Shown: positions 44,044 to 54,205, numbered from the stretch's first letter. The stretch: 64,000 bases of DNA from Candidatus Enterocloster excrementipullorum (GCA_019119575.1 DWWT01000029.1:1-64000); one strand, 5' to 3'. Numbers and translations: made by a program. The notes: generated by a model from the letters alone, not told the origin.

Positions 44044-45240
44044 TCAACGTAAGTAATGCGGTGTATTTGGCGTAAGTACCTCGCAGCCGTCCTCGGTGAT
44101 CAGCACCATATCCTCAATGTTGAACCCATTCACCCCGTCAATGTAGCAGGGAACCTCCATAGCCAGCACCATACCAGCCTCCAAAGGCCGGGTCTCTGTG
44201 GCGTTGATATAGGGAGCTTCCGCGGTAGCAGGCCCCAGGCTGATGGAATGACCCTGGTGGCCTCTGCGGTAACAGGGGAACATTTCCTTTACATAATCAT
44301 AGGCCGTATGATAGAGCTCGTTGATGGGAAGCCCTGGCTTTGCCGCGGCAATCATACGCCGCTGGCCCTCGTAGAGCCGATCCTTCAGTTTTAAAAGAGC
44401 GGGATCTCCATTTCCGATCACCCAAGCCCGGGAAGTATCTGTGGTGTAAAAATCAAACTCCGCGTTCACACCCGCATCGAATTTAACCACATCTCCGTCC
44501 TTCACCACGCCGTCTCCGGGCAGGGTCAGCCGCGCGCCGGATGGGCCTGTGGAGAACATAGACCAGGAGCTGGGCACGCAGAATCCGGACTTCATCACGT
44601 CCTCGCGGAAGCACTGGGCCATCTCCTTCTCCGTCACGCCGATGCCCGCCATCTTGCTGACCTCGGTGAATCCATGATCCGCAATCCGGCAGAGGTCGCG
44701 GAACATCTGAATCTCCTCCGGAGTCTTTACACTTCTGGCATAGACAAACAGATCGGAGATATTTACAAACTCTGCCTCCGGGAACTTTTCTGTCAGCATT
44801 TTATAATAATTCATAGGCAGATAGTCCATCTCGATGCCGATGCGTTTGTCCGCCAGATCGCAGGCCTTCACAAAGGCCTCCAGCTTGTCATTGGAGCTCT
44901 CCATCCGAGCTTTGTCCACTGTGGGTGCTCCCTCGGCGATCTCCGCCCAGGTCTTTAAGCCCACCCAGGTGTCATACGGGTCTACCACGAATCCAAGGCC
45001 GGCGGCCTTAATGCGGAAAGTAGCCGCCTCAAAATCCATGGTAGTGATGTGGGTGGGAACCTTGTCGTCCGCCCGCATCACAGCCAGGGTAAAGCCCGGC
45101 TGACGGGATACCGTGTGCTGATGGCCGCCGAATCCCACCACATAGTGGAAATTCTCCGGCGAGGACACGATGGCCCCGTCCAGCCCGTTTTCCTGAAGAA
45201 GTTTTTTGATTTTGTTTTCCTTTGGCTGCATAACATTCAC
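44044..45240 (-). CDS. M24-family Xaa-Pro aminopeptidase/creatinase-like hydrolase
   Basis: 398 aa. A creatinase N-domain (LLQENGLDGAIVSSPENFHY) is followed by a pita-bread metallopeptidase domain with the five ligands in order: Asp in VKFDAGV, Asp in TTDTSRAW, His in RRGHQGHSISLG, Glu in LAMEVPCY and Glu in FNIEDMV. Family members cleave Xaa-Pro bonds or act on small N-substituted amino acids. It is the last gene of a lyase-AbgT-peptidase operon under a sigma-54 promoter, suggesting it processes an imported peptide or acyl-amino acid. The start may be TTG/ATG at 45240; MQPKENKIKK four codons in is an alternative. Confidence 0.9.
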   Translation of the reverse strand: MNVMQPKENKIKKLLQENGLDGAIVSSPENFHYVVGFGGHQHTVSRQPGFTLAVMRADDKVPTHITTMDFEAATFRIKAAGLGFVVDPYDTWVGLKTWAEIAEGAPTVDKARMESSNDKLEAFVKACDLADKRIGIEMDYLPMNYYKMLTEKFPEAEFVNISDLFVYARSVKTPEEIQMFRDLCRIADHGFTEVSKMAGIGVTEKEMAQCFREDVMKSGFCVPSSWSMFSTGPSGARLTLPGDGVVKDGDVVKFDAGVNAEFDFYTTDTSRAWVIGNGDPALLKLKDRLYEGQRRMIAAAKPGLPINELYHTAYDYVKEMFPCYRRGHQGHSISLGPATAEAPYINATETRPLEAGMVLAMEVPCYIDGVNGFNIEDMVLITEDGCEVLTPNTPHYLR

Positions 45241-45307
45241 CTTTTCCTTTCAACTGTATCCCGATTTCAGACAATCCTGCCGCATAAGCAGCAGGATTGC
45301 CCGAATA

Positions 45308-46861
45308 TTACATCATAGTATAAGTAACTGGTGAGCCGGGGCCTAAGGGCAGATCCAGCAGATACCACACAATAAAGAGCAGTGTCCATCCGATCAGGAA
45401 TGCCAGAGAGTAGGGAAGCATCGTAGATACAACACTTCCGATTCCCGCCTTCTTATCATACTTCTGGAAGAAAGCCACCGTCAGAGGGAAGAAGGGCATC
45501 ATCGGAGCAATAATATTGGATGTGGAATCTCCGATCCGGTAAGCTGCCTGCGTCGCTTCAGGAGACAGGCCAAGCTGCATGAACATAGGCACAAAAATCG
45601 GTGCCATAATAGCCCACTTAGCGGAGTCCACGGAGATAAAGATATCCACAACTGCGGTTAATACAACAAAGGCAATCAGCAGAGGAAGTCCCTTAAATCC
45701 GATGGATTCCAGAGCATTTGCCCCGGCTACGGAGATAATGGTTCCAAGCTTGGAATAATCAAACAGGGCGGTAAACTGAGCAGCAAAGAAGCAGAGAACC
45801 AAGAATCCGGAAAGCCCGGTGATGGTCTTGGTCATCAATGCTACCATATCTTTATCATTCTTAATGGTTCCAGCGCCCAGGCCATATGCAAGGCCGGGAA
45901 GAAGGAACAGAAGCATCATGAAGAAGATAATTCCGCTCATAAAGGGAGAGCTTAAGAAACCGTGAGTCTCCGGATCTCTTAACAGTCCGTTGGTAGGAGC
46001 CACAAGAACCACCATAATCGCAACATAAATCAGGGCGGTAATTCCGGCCCAGCGCATGCCGCGCTTTTCATTCAGCGCAATATCCTGTACCTGCTCTGTC
46101 ACATCCGGCACATAGGGAGTAAGTCTCGGTTCAACCAGACGATCTGTGATAACAGTTCCAATAATCGTTACCAGGAACGTAGAAGCAACCATGAAGAACC
46201 AGTTGCAAACCGGAAGCACTGTGTAATTGGGATCCAGCATCTGGGCTGCCTGGGTAGACATTCCAGCAAACATGGGGTCGTTGGTTCCGATCAGCAGGTT
46301 CGCGCTCCATCCTCCGGACACACCGGCGAAAGCTGCTGCCAAGCCTGCAATGGGATGACGGCCAAATGCCATGAATACAACAGCGCCCAGGGGGACCAGC
46401 ACTACATATCCTGTAGAAGAAGCGATATTGGACATAACGCCCAGGAACACAACTACTGCGGTTACGCAGGCCTTGGGGGTAGCGGCGACCACCTTGCGCA
46501 GCAGAGCGGACATAAAGCCGCTTCCATCCGCAACACCCACACCAATCATGATGGTGAATACAGTTCCCAGGGGGAAGAAGCTGGTAAAGTTGCTCACTAC
46601 GGTAGTCACCATGTGACGGATGCCGTCTGCGGAAAGCAAGTTCACGGCGCTCACCGTTACATCCTGCAGCTGGCCGCTGGCCGTGTCAATCGATTGATAT
46701 GTTACAGATACGCCCAGACCGGCGCAGATTGCAGATGCAAGAATTACCACGCCTACCAGGATAATAAAAAGAGTAACCGGATCCGGCATGCCGTTTCCTA
46801 CGCGCTCTACCGTATCCAAGGCCCGCATGATAAAGCCTTCTTTTTTGTTCTTGTTAGTCAT
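45308..46861 (-). CDS. AbgT-family transporter
   Basis: 517 aa from ATG 46861 (TTGGAGGAAAATAGT upstream); an upstream in-frame start at 46909 has no ribosome site. AbgT signatures are LDTVERVGNGMPDPVTLFI at the start, SGGWSANLLIGTNDPMFAG near residue 200, DIFISVDSAKWAIMAPIFVPM near 430 and YRIGDSTSNIIAPMMPFFP. About 11-13 helices are predicted. The E. coli member imports p-aminobenzoyl-glutamate; others act on folate breakdown products or drugs. Here the flanking M24 peptidase and PLP lyase point to a peptide-like or amino-acid conjugate substrate. Confidence 0.93.
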   Translation of the reverse strand: MTNKNKKEGFIMRALDTVERVGNGMPDPVTLFIILVGVVILASAICAGLGVSVTYQSIDTASGQLQDVTVSAVNLLSADGIRHMVTTVVSNFTSFFPLGTVFTIMIGVGVADGSGFMSALLRKVVAATPKACVTAVVVFLGVMSNIASSTGYVVLVPLGAVVFMAFGRHPIAGLAAAFAGVSGGWSANLLIGTNDPMFAGMSTQAAQMLDPNYTVLPVCNWFFMVASTFLVTIIGTVITDRLVEPRLTPYVPDVTEQVQDIALNEKRGMRWAGITALIYVAIMVVLVAPTNGLLRDPETHGFLSSPFMSGIIFFMMLLFLLPGLAYGLGAGTIKNDKDMVALMTKTITGLSGFLVLCFFAAQFTALFDYSKLGTIISVAGANALESIGFKGLPLLIAFVVLTAVVDIFISVDSAKWAIMAPIFVPMFMQLGLSPEATQAAYRIGDSTSNIIAPMMPFFPLTVAFFQKYDKKAGIGSVVSTMLPYSLAFLIGWTLLFIVWYLLDLPLGPGSPVTYTMM

Positions 46862-46912
46862 ACTATTTTCCTCCAATGTAAATCCTGTTCCGTTTTTTGA
46901 TGCAAACACAGA

Positions 46913-48082
46913 TTACAAGGCTGCCACCGCAGTCTCGAGCTGTTTCAGCGCTTTTTCAATCACACTGCGGGGACAGGCCGCATTCAGCCGCATATAGCCG
47001 GACAAGCTCCGTCCAAAAGCCCACCCCTCATTCAGACCGAGGCCTGCTTTGTGAATCATGAACTCCCGAAGTTCCTCATTGGTCATGCCCAAATCCCGGC
47101 AATCCAGCCACACCAGATAGGTAGCGTCCGGAAGATTCGGCTTGATCTGGGGAATATGCTCTTTGCAGTATTCGTGAATGAAATCAAAATTTCCGGAGAT
47201 ATACTCCAAAAGCTGCTCCAGCCATTCCTCTCCCTCATTAAATGCCGTCTCCATAATCACGGAGCTAAAGGAGTTGTTGCGGTGAATGTCCAGATTCACC
47301 CAGAACTTGTCATAGACAGCTTTCAATTCCTGGTTGGGAAAAATAATGGCCGCAGCCTGGATTCCCGCCAGATTAAACGTTTTTGTTCCTGATGTACAGG
47401 CAATCACATGAGAAGCGATATCCGGCGAAAGAGTCGCGGTGGGAATATGCTTCTTTCCGTGGAAGATCAGATCTGAATGAATCTCATCAGACACAATCAG
47501 CACATGGTTGCGGATACAAATCTCACACATCCGGGTAAGCTGCTCTCTGGCCCACACAATTCCCAAGGGATTGTGGGGGTTGCACAGGAAGAAAAGCTTT
47601 GCTTCCGCAGCCTTTTTTTCAAAATCTTCCCAGTCAATGCACCACTCGCCGTCTTTTTCCTGGAGCGGAGATTCTATCACCTGACGCCCCCAGCTCTCGG
47701 TTACATCATAAAATTCCGAATAAACCGGAGTCTGGATCAGAACCTTCTCATCAGGCTTTGTGAATACATTTACCATAGATGACATGGCCGGAACAACACC
47801 CAGCGCAAAGCTGATCATGCTTTTGTCAATTTCCCAGCCATTGCGGCGCTTCTGCCAGCCGCAGACCGCTTCATAGTAGGAGGCGGGGCGTGATGTATAT
47901 CCCCAGATTCCTTCCTCCGCCTTCTTCTTAGCGGCATCGATGATGGGCTGCGCTGTCCGGAAATCCATATCCGCAATCCACATGGGGATCACATCCTTGG
48001 TGCCGAACTTCTTTTCCCTTTCGTCATATTTGGCCGAGCGGTTCTTACTCCGGTCAATGACTTCATCAAAATTGTACTTCAT
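46913..48082 (-). CDS. MalY/PatB-type PLP-dependent C-S lyase or aminotransferase
   Basis: 389 aa. Class I/II aminotransferase fold of the MalY/PatB subgroup: MKYNFDEVIDRSKNRSAKYD, IPMWIADMDFRTAQPI, FLCNPHNPLGIVW, VSDEIHSDLIF and the PLP Lys in CTSGTKTFNLAGIQ. MalY/PatB enzymes are cystathionine beta-lyases and also cleave other cysteine conjugates. The start is ATG 48082, four bases after GGAGGG; ATG 48094 contains that ribosome site and is less likely. It is the first gene of the operon, with a sigma-54 promoter at 48160-48176. Confidence 0.91.
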   Translation of the reverse strand: MKYNFDEVIDRSKNRSAKYDEREKKFGTKDVIPMWIADMDFRTAQPIIDAAKKKAEEGIWGYTSRPASYYEAVCGWQKRRNGWEIDKSMISFALGVVPAMSSMVNVFTKPDEKVLIQTPVYSEFYDVTESWGRQVIESPLQEKDGEWCIDWEDFEKKAAEAKLFFLCNPHNPLGIVWAREQLTRMCEICIRNHVLIVSDEIHSDLIFHGKKHIPTATLSPDIASHVIACTSGTKTFNLAGIQAAAIIFPNQELKAVYDKFWVNLDIHRNNSFSSVIMETAFNEGEEWLEQLLEYISGNFDFIHEYCKEHIPQIKPNLPDATYLVWLDCRDLGMTNEELREFMIHKAGLGLNEGWAFGRSLSGYMRLNAACPRSVIEKALKQLETAVAAL

Positions 48083-48159
48083 TTGTCCCTCCATTCTCTG
48101 CTGTCACACAGTTTTCTATATCCTAAAAATGAGAGGATACATCTCATATCTTACTAAAC

Positions 48160-48176
48160 AGCAAATTCTATGCCAA
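48160..48176 (-). promoter_or_regulatory. Sigma-54 (-24/-12) promoter of the MalY-AbgT-peptidase operon
   Basis: On the minus strand TTGGCATAGAATTTGCT: GG at -24 and GC at -12 with exactly 10 bp between, a near-consensus RpoN site. It reads toward the ATG at 48082, with transcription expected near 48149. An adjoining gene codes for a sigma-54 activator. Confidence 0.85.
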
Positions 48177-48255
48177 CTTTTTTCTTGATTAATTTTTAAC
48201 GGTTTTTCAATACTTTTTATAGTTTTTTTAGAATTTGCCTTCCACGACCTCTTTA

Positions 48256-48283
48256 TTAATTGGTCATACTTTAATTAATTGGT
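48256..48283. promoter_or_regulatory. Upstream activator repeats for the sigma-54 regulator
   Basis: TTAATTGGT at 48256-48264 and again at 48275-48283, a 19-bp-period direct repeat. It is 80-125 bp upstream of the sigma-54 promoter, the usual place for enhancer sites. The repeat overlaps the 3' end of the activator gene, whose last codons encode NNQLIKV. Confidence 0.5.
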
Positions 48284-50381
48284 TGTTTTTTCTGTTTTCC
48301 CACATTCTTTGACCATTTTCCGTAATCCGGCTCCCGCCGCGCCCGCGGGTCACCTTCACCAGCCCCTCTGCCTCCATCTGCGTCAGCAAATCCCGCACCT
48401 CCTTCTGGGAGATGGGAAACCGCCTGGCACGGGCCGCCTTCAGAATTCCTTCCCGGCCAATCAGACGCTCCTGTTCACATGCTTTATAGAGCTGTTCCAG
48501 AACGAACCAGAACTCTTCTCCCCGGTCCTCACGAACCGGTTCCAGTCCTTCTTCCCGGCTCTCGTGAACATAACCAGGCGCATCGCCTGACGCATGCCTT
48601 CCTTCCTGCCGTTCCTCCTCCCGCTCAAAGGAACGCAGGAAGGTGGGCGGAAGATCCTCCACCTGAATCTCCTCCTGCCCCGCAAACCCCAGATACTCCG
48701 CCACGTTTTGGAGTTCTCTCACATTTCCCGGCCATTTGTACCGCCGGAAAAGCTCCCGCACTTCATCCGACAGGCCATAGGTTCCCCCGGCTTTCCTGAA
48801 AAACCGCTCGAACAGGAGGAAAATGTCATCCCCCCGCTCTCTGAGAGGCGGAATCAGCACCGGAAGGGCATTCAGACGGTAGTAGAGATCCCGGCGGAAG
48901 CTCCCCTTCTCCACCATCTCCTCCAGAAATTCATTGGTGGCCGCCACAATGCGCACATCCACCCGGATTATCTGGTTTCCGCCCACCCGCATAATCTCCC
49001 GCTCCTGGAGCACCCGCAGAAGCTTCACCTGCATGGCCTGGCTCATACCCTCCACCTCGTCCAGAAAGAGAGTACCCTTGTGTGCAAATTCAAACAGTCC
49101 CGGCCTTCCGCCCTTTTTCGCCCCGGTAAATGCCCCTTCCTCATAGCCGAAGAGCTCGCTCTCCAGAAGATTTTCCGGCATGGCCGCCACGTTGATGGCC
49201 ACAAAGGGGCCCTGGCTCCTGGCGGAAGCCCGGTGAATGGCATGGGCCAGGACCTCCTTGCCGGTTCCTGTTTCCCCGATTAAAAGCACCGGAAGCTCTG
49301 TCCCCGCCATTTTTTCCAAAATGGCCTTTGTCCTCTCCACTGCCGGAGAATTTCCCAAAAAATCCTCAAACCCGTACTTGGCGCGGTAGCCCTTCTGGAG
49401 GAGCTGGCTGCGCAGCTCATTCTGCCGTTTTTCCAGCTCGCTGAACCGCTGAAGGGTGGCAAAGGCGCCGATGCACGCGCCCTGCCGCAGAACAGGGACC
49501 ACTGCCACATTGATATCAACGCCCCGGATGCGGATGAGGCGGGGCAAACGGGGCGTCTTCTCCTCCATCACATTGCCAAAAGGAATGTAGGGAAAGATTG
49601 ATTCCGCAATTTTCCCGATAGCCTCCATATCCTTTACCCCGGTGATATCCCTTGCCATCCGGTTGCACGCAAAAACCTCCCCCCGCTCGTTGACACCGAT
49701 AATCCCTTCATCCAGAATCTCCAGAAGAATGTCAATGCGGCTCTCCAGTCTCTGGGAGCGGAGGAACATTTTCTCAAAGCTGTAGTTTTTGGCCTCCATG
49801 GAGCGCATGTACTGCTTGAAGGCTTCCTCCTCCAGAAGCTCCTCCAGTCCCAGGCGCACCGCTGCCTCAATCATAGTGGCAGCCGTGCAGGGACGGTGGC
49901 CGATGTTAATCACCTTTTTCATCCCCGGAGGGACAAAATCCGCCTCATCCGGAGTCACCGCGATTTCAAAGCCCTCGGGCACCGGCGAGTCCGGCCCGTA
50001 GGGCATGAAGGAGAGCTGACTCACCCCCAGCTGCTCCAACTGGGTGATGGCCTCCCGCGCCATCTGCTGGGTGGCGTTCACAAAAAGGACGGGCGTTCCC
50101 TTCGGCATCTCCTTCAGCTCCCGCACCGTCTTCTTGGAATAGGTCACCTCAATCTCCACCACCTGGCCGTCCGCCGGAACATACCTTCCGGCCTCCTGTG
50201 CCTCCTTAAACGCGTCCGTGGTAATCATATACAGGTCCGAAGGCCTCACATTTTTCACAGAGCCGTCCCCTGTGCTGTAGGCCATGACCTCTGCTTTATC
50301 CCCAAAAAGCTCCCGAACCTGCCCGGCATAAAACCGCCCGGATCTGGGAATCAATGAAATGACCGATATACGTTTTTTCAT
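48264..50381 (-). CDS. Sigma-54-dependent transcriptional activator with PAS domain
   Basis: 705 aa from ATG 50381, after GAGGAGGGACGGC. Residues 1-190 form a ligand-sensing region of PrpR_N-like layout, and a PAS domain spans about 212-310 ([20 protein letters not shown]). A AAA+ domain follows with Walker A GETGTGKE (369-376), the sigma-54-contacting GAFTGA (416-421) and Walker B TLFLDE (437-442). The C-terminus is not the common Fis-type HTH but a winged-helix-like segment ([23 protein letters not shown]). It lies upstream of, and on the same strand as, the MalY-AbgT-peptidase operon that carries the sigma-54 promoter, so it is the probable activator; the effector is unknown. Confidence 0.93.
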   Translation of the reverse strand: MKKRISVISLIPRSGRFYAGQVRELFGDKAEVMAYSTGDGSVKNVRPSDLYMITTDAFKEAQEAGRYVPADGQVVEIEVTYSKKTVRELKEMPKGTPVLFVNATQQMAREAITQLEQLGVSQLSFMPYGPDSPVPEGFEIAVTPDEADFVPPGMKKVINIGHRPCTAATMIEAAVRLGLEELLEEEAFKQYMRSMEAKNYSFEKMFLRSQRLESRIDILLEILDEGIIGVNERGEVFACNRMARDITGVKDMEAIGKIAESIFPYIPFGNVMEEKTPRLPRLIRIRGVDINVAVVPVLRQGACIGAFATLQRFSELEKRQNELRSQLLQKGYRAKYGFEDFLGNSPAVERTKAILEKMAGTELPVLLIGETGTGKEVLAHAIHRASARSQGPFVAINVAAMPENLLESELFGYEEGAFTGAKKGGRPGLFEFAHKGTLFLDEVEGMSQAMQVKLLRVLQEREIMRVGGNQIIRVDVRIVAATNEFLEEMVEKGSFRRDLYYRLNALPVLIPPLRERGDDIFLLFERFFRKAGGTYGLSDEVRELFRRYKWPGNVRELQNVAEYLGFAGQEEIQVEDLPPTFLRSFEREEERQEGRHASGDAPGYVHESREEGLEPVREDRGEEFWFVLEQLYKACEQERLIGREGILKAARARRFPISQKEVRDLLTQMEAEGLVKVTRGRGGSRITENGQRMWENRKNNQLIKV

Positions 50382-50444
50382 GCCGTCCCTCCTCGCCGTC
50401 AATCCTGTCCCTTATTTATAGCATGGATTCGGCGCATTTACAAG

Positions 50445-51050
50445 TTACACCCGCATCATCCCCGACATGACGCAGGCCCCCGCGGCTCCCCGCGCCTTTA
50501 CCTCGGCCAGCTGCCCGCCGTCCAGGCCAATCCCGCCGATGGCCCAGACCGGGATATCCACGGCCCGGCACACTTCTTCAAGGAAAGCAAGGCCCCTGGG
50601 CGGCGCCCCCTTTTTGCAGTCCGTGGCATAGATGTGGCCCGCCGTCACGTAGGCGGCCCCCAGTGCCTGGGCTCTTAGCGCTTCCTCCACGGAGTGGACG
50701 GACACGCCGATGCAGTCAAATTGATCTCGGAACCGGCTCCCCTTTGGGGCAGGAGGCTTATCCCCTCCCCCGGCCAGCGCCTCAAACGTCCCCAAGGGCA
50801 GGTGAATCCGCCGCACCCCGGCCTTCACCGCCTCCTCCGCAAAGGTGTGATACATGCAGTCCACTCCGAAGGCCCGGCAGATTTTCAAAACCTTCTCCCC
50901 CAGCCTGCCGTACTCCTCCGGCGTCAAATCCTTCTCCCGCAGAATCACCGCCGCAGGCCCCAGGGCGCACACCCGCTCCATCTGCTCCTCAAAGGGGCGG
51001 CTGCACAGCTTCCTATTTGTCACCGCTATAAAATCCCTATATCTACACAT
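50445..51050 (-). CDS. thiE: Thiamine-phosphate synthase
   Basis: 201 aa TIM barrel: FEEQMERVCALGPAAVILREKDL at the start, GVRRIHLPLGTFEAL, CIGVSVHSVEEALRAQALGA and ATDCKKGAPPRGLAFLEEV with VWAIGGIGLDGG near the end. It couples HMP-PP and thiazole phosphate to thiamine phosphate. TenI-type thiazole isomerases share the fold, so the exact activity is less certain; REKDL in place of the usual RxK and K-rich pyrophosphate loop fits either. It overlaps thiH by 8 bp and is the last gene of thiSFGHE. Confidence 0.85.
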   Translation of the reverse strand: MCRYRDFIAVTNRKLCSRPFEEQMERVCALGPAAVILREKDLTPEEYGRLGEKVLKICRAFGVDCMYHTFAEEAVKAGVRRIHLPLGTFEALAGGGDKPPAPKGSRFRDQFDCIGVSVHSVEEALRAQALGAAYVTAGHIYATDCKKGAPPRGLAFLEEVCRAVDIPVWAIGGIGLDGGQLAEVKARGAAGACVMSGMMRV

Positions 51051-52260
51051 ACACGTACTCCGCCATCACCGGCTGCAGGCCCAGGCCCTGCAGGTCCCCG
51101 TAGACCTCCTCCACGGAGCGCCCGTCGGAAATCTCAAACTGCTCGTCCCCCCGGTCCTTCAGCTCCTCCACATGCTCGCCCACGCCGGTGCTCACCCCGG
51201 CGGATATCTTGGTAGCCGCGATTTTCACCAGATTATCCCGCACCCGGGCGCACTCCCTGGTGGAGATGGTAATGCTGGCAAACGGCATGAACAGCCGGTA
51301 GGCGCAGACTACCTGGAGGAGCTGGGCCTCGTGGACATCCATGGGGTTGATCCGGTCATTATTGATGATGGGCCGCAGCCTCGGGCAGGAAAACGCGATC
51401 TCCCCCTGGGGATACTTCTTCTGGATGAGCCAGGCGTGAAGCCCCGTGGCAAAGGCGTCCCTGCGGAAATCGTCTAGCCCCAGCAGCGCGCCGAATCCCA
51501 CACCCCGCATGCCCCCCATAAGAGCCCGCTCCTGGGCATTTACCCGGTAAGGAAAGATGCGCTTATGTCCTGCCAGGTGCAGGGTCTCATACTTGTCCGG
51601 ATTATAGGTCTCCTGAAATACGGTCACATAATCGGCCCCGCATTTGTGCAGATAGGCGTATTCATCGGAATTTAAGGGATAAATTTCAAGCCCCACCACC
51701 CGGAAATAGTTCCTGGCAATCCGGCAGGCCTCCCCTATATATTCCACCGTGGAACGGCTCCGGCTCTCCCCGGTGAGAATCAGAATCTCCTTCAGGCCTG
51801 TAGCCGCCACCGCTGCCATTTCTTTTTCAATTTCCTCCGGCGCAAGCTGGGCCCGGCGGATCTTGTTGTGACAGTTGAACCCGCAGTAAATACAGTAATT
51901 CTCGCAGTAGTTGGCAATATAGAGGGGCGTAAACATGGTGATGGAATTTCCAAAATAGCGCTCCTTCTCCCGCTTGGCACACCGGGCAATCTCCTCCAAA
52001 AAAGGCAGAGCTGCCGGGGAAAGCAGGGCCCCGAAATCCCTAAGATCCTTTCTCTCATGGGACAAGGCCCGCCGCACATCCTCCGCCGTATAATTGTCGT
52101 AGTCGTAGGCCGCAGTTTCCGCCAAAACCCGCTCCATAATCTCCGAACCGATATCCTCCATCCCCGGCAGGTAGGTCATATGGTCGATGCGGTTTTCCTT
52201 CTGATCCTCCCGGATTTTATCGCTCAAAATGCTCTCATTTATATGATTTTCAATGCTCAT
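51043..52260 (-). CDS. thiH: 2-iminoacetate synthase ThiH
   Basis: 405 aa from ATG 52260, with GAGGAGGACGAAA upstream. The radical-SAM cluster is C119-x3-C123-x2-C126 (ANYCENYCIYCGFNC). Further landmarks are LILTGESRS, ADYVTVFQETYNPDKYETLH and the BATS-type C-terminal domain. It cleaves tyrosine to dehydroglycine for thiazole assembly by ThiG, the anaerobic route in place of glycine oxidase, which fits a strict anaerobe. Confidence 0.96.
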   Translation of the reverse strand: MSIENHINESILSDKIREDQKENRIDHMTYLPGMEDIGSEIMERVLAETAAYDYDNYTAEDVRRALSHERKDLRDFGALLSPAALPFLEEIARCAKREKERYFGNSITMFTPLYIANYCENYCIYCGFNCHNKIRRAQLAPEEIEKEMAAVAATGLKEILILTGESRSRSTVEYIGEACRIARNYFRVVGLEIYPLNSDEYAYLHKCGADYVTVFQETYNPDKYETLHLAGHKRIFPYRVNAQERALMGGMRGVGFGALLGLDDFRRDAFATGLHAWLIQKKYPQGEIAFSCPRLRPIINNDRINPMDVHEAQLLQVVCAYRLFMPFASITISTRECARVRDNLVKIAATKISAGVSTGVGEHVEELKDRGDEQFEISDGRSVEEVYGDLQGLGLQPVMAEYVYV

Positions 52261-52325
52261 TTTCGTCCTCCTCACGGGCCCCATGACTTCCTGTCCGGCA
52301 AAACCGCCGGCCCGGGCCCTATCTT

Positions 52326-53102
52326 TTAGTCCTGCAAAAATCCCGTCAGCGGCGAGGAGGCGCTGGCCCCCTTCTCCATCACCCGGCCCAGTCCGGAAAG
52401 ATACGCGGCCCGTCCTGCCTCCACAGCTTTTCGGAATGCCAATGCCATGGCCGGCACATCCCCCGCCGTCGCGATAGCCGTGTTGGCCATGACGGCCGCC
52501 GCGCCCATCTCCATAGCCTCACAGGCCTGGGAAGGCCTTCCGATACCCGCGTCCACGATGATGGGCAGGTCAATCTCATCAATGAGAATCTGGATAAATT
52601 CCCGGGTGCACAGCCCCTTGTTGGAGCCGATGGGCGCCCCCAGGGGCATAATGCAGGCCGCCCCCGCAGCCGCCATATCCCTGGCCGCGTTCAGGTCCGG
52701 ATACATGTAGGGCATCACCACGAAGCCCTCCTCTGCCAGGATCTCCACCGCCTTTATGGTCTCGGAATTGTCCGGCAGCAGGTACTTGGTGTCCCGCATA
52801 ATCTCAATCTTCACAAAATCGCTTCCGCACACCTCCCGGGACAGGCGGGCGATGCGCACCGCCTCCTCCGCGTTGCGCGCGCCGGAAGTATTGGGGAGAA
52901 TGGTCACTCCCTCAGGTATGTAGTCCAGGATATTCGCCAGGCCGCCCTCATTGGCCCTGCGCAGAGCCATGGTCACAATCTGGGCCCCGGCCTGCTCCAC
53001 CGCGGCCTGAATGAGCTCCAGGGAATATTTCCCCGATCCCAGTATAAAACGGGAGGTAAATGTGTGGTCTCCCAGTTTCCAAGTGTCTGTCTCTCTGTTC
53101 AT
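52326..53102 (-). CDS. thiG: Thiazole synthase ThiG
   Basis: 258 aa from ATG 53102 (AGGAGAGAAGAACG upstream). Landmarks: [14 protein letters not shown], the Schiff-base Lys in [28 protein letters not shown] and [22 protein letters not shown]. It forms the thiazole ring from deoxyxylulose phosphate, dehydroglycine and ThiS thiocarboxylate. A longer in-frame reading to 53273 overlaps thiF and has no family similarity. Confidence 0.96.
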   Translation of the reverse strand: MNRETDTWKLGDHTFTSRFILGSGKYSLELIQAAVEQAGAQIVTMALRRANEGGLANILDYIPEGVTILPNTSGARNAEEAVRIARLSREVCGSDFVKIEIMRDTKYLLPDNSETIKAVEILAEEGFVVMPYMYPDLNAARDMAAAGAACIMPLGAPIGSNKGLCTREFIQILIDEIDLPIIVDAGIGRPSQACEAMEMGAAAVMANTAIATAGDVPAMALAFRKAVEAGRAAYLSGLGRVMEKGASASSPLTGFLQD

Positions 53103-53149
53103 CGTTCTTCTCTCCTTTTTACAGTTGTTATCCGTCCGCTTCCGCGCCC

Positions 53150-53812
53150 TCACTCCGCCGCTCCCCCAAGAATCAGCTCTGCAGCCAGATTTGCCTGGTG
53201 AGCCGCGCACAGGGCCACCCGCGGCGCCATGAGCCCGTATCCGGGACCGGACTCCGATGCCCCATCCCCGCACAAGTAAAAATTTTTGGAAATCCGCCGG
53301 GTACGAATTTCCCCGCTGCGCCCAAATCCCGCCATGCCGCTCGCGGCAATCAGGATTTTCTCCGGAAAATGCTCCAAAATTCCATTGACCAGCATAGCCT
53401 TCTCCTCCGCCCGGTCAAAGGCCTCACAGATATAATCCCAATCCTGAAAAATTTCCTCCAGATTATCCTCCCGCACCCGGCAGCACAGGCACCGTACATC
53501 CAGGTAGGGATTGACCTCCTTTAAAATCTCCTCCATCGCCCGGGCCTTCTCCATTCCCAAGTGCCTCAGAAAATACTGCTGGCGGTTTAAATTGGACAGC
53601 TCTACCCGGTCAAAATCCACCAGGAGAAGATGCCCCACCCCCAGTCTCGCCAGCCAGAGGGCGATGTTGGAGCCCAGTCCGCCCAGTCCTGCCACGGCCA
53701 CGCGGGCTGCCGAGAGCTTTTCCTGGAATCCCCGCGTGTGGCGCTCTGTGAGGGCTCTCTCCATCTCCTCTTTCGAGGGGATCCTATTCGGAGCCTTTCT
53801 CTCCTCTCCCAT
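53150..53812 (-). CDS. thiF: ThiF-type sulfur carrier adenylyltransferase
   Basis: 220 aa, the short clostridial form. The ATP-binding motif is [18 protein letters not shown], followed by [31 protein letters not shown] and a C-terminal [21 protein letters not shown]. It adenylates the C-terminus of ThiS before sulfur transfer. The CxxC zinc pairs of long ThiF/MoeB proteins are not evident. It starts 3 bp after thiS, consistent with tight co-expression. Confidence 0.92.
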   Translation of the reverse strand: MGEERKAPNRIPSKEEMERALTERHTRGFQEKLSAARVAVAGLGGLGSNIALWLARLGVGHLLLVDFDRVELSNLNRQQYFLRHLGMEKARAMEEILKEVNPYLDVRCLCCRVREDNLEEIFQDWDYICEAFDRAEEKAMLVNGILEHFPEKILIAASGMAGFGRSGEIRTRRISKNFYLCGDGASESGPGYGLMAPRVALCAAHQANLAAELILGGAAE

Positions 53813-53815
53813 CTC

Positions 53816-54013
53816 TCAGCCGCCTCCCACAAAGCTCACGATTTCCAGCACATCCCCATCGGCCAGAAGGGTTTCTCCATACCGGTTCCTGGGAACAATC
53901 TCCCCATTGCGCTCCACCGCAATCCGCTCCGGCCGGTAGCCCTTTTTCTCCACATACGCTTTCAGGGAAATCGTCCCCTCAAACGTCTCCTGCTTTCCGT
54001 TTACCCGAATCAC
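53816..54013 (-). CDS. thiS: Sulfur carrier protein ThiS
   Basis: 65 aa ubiquitin-like protein ending SFVGGG, the Gly-Gly end that becomes a thiocarboxylate. [20 protein letters not shown] and [18 protein letters not shown] are standard. The ATG at 54013 follows AAAAGGAGGCATAAG. It is the first gene of thiSFGHE, behind a 200-nt leader. Confidence 0.95.
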   Translation of the reverse strand: MIRVNGKQETFEGTISLKAYVEKKGYRPERIAVERNGEIVPRNRYGETLLADGDVLEIVSFVGGG

Positions 54014-54205
54014 TTATGCCTCCTTTTGCAGAGTTTTTGCTTCTGTCCGCGCACAGTTGAATTCCCATGCGCTTATGGCCTGTATACAAAAAAAGAGTCC
54101 ACAAAGAAATGCGCCCGCGGTGGTGCACCCCTTCATGAACTCTCGTTCACTCTCAACTCTGCTTTATTTGATTTTTCACTGCGGCTGTAAAGACCGCTGT
54201 GTTCC
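54014..54205 (-). ncRNA. Long thiS leader without TPP-riboswitch signature
   Basis: About 190 nt between the promoter and thiS. It can form a 5' hairpin (GCGG...CCGC around 54181-54197), a TGAAC-GAGA-GTTCA hairpin (about 54133-54146) and a self-complementary GGTGCACC (about 54121). The conserved thi-box segments (CTGAGA, CCTGATCTGG) are not found. It may be a different cis-regulatory RNA; the ThiS RNA motif reported by comparative genomics is one thing to compare. Confidence 0.35.

Noticed and set aside
43826-44056. Short open frames on both strands over the palindromic element
   Set aside because: They only translate the repeated hairpin sequence, with motifs such as KLACKPG repeated twice, and lack ribosome sites.
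54014-54205. TPP riboswitch upstream of thiS
   Set aside because: Expected from context, but the conserved thi-box segments are not found on the minus strand.
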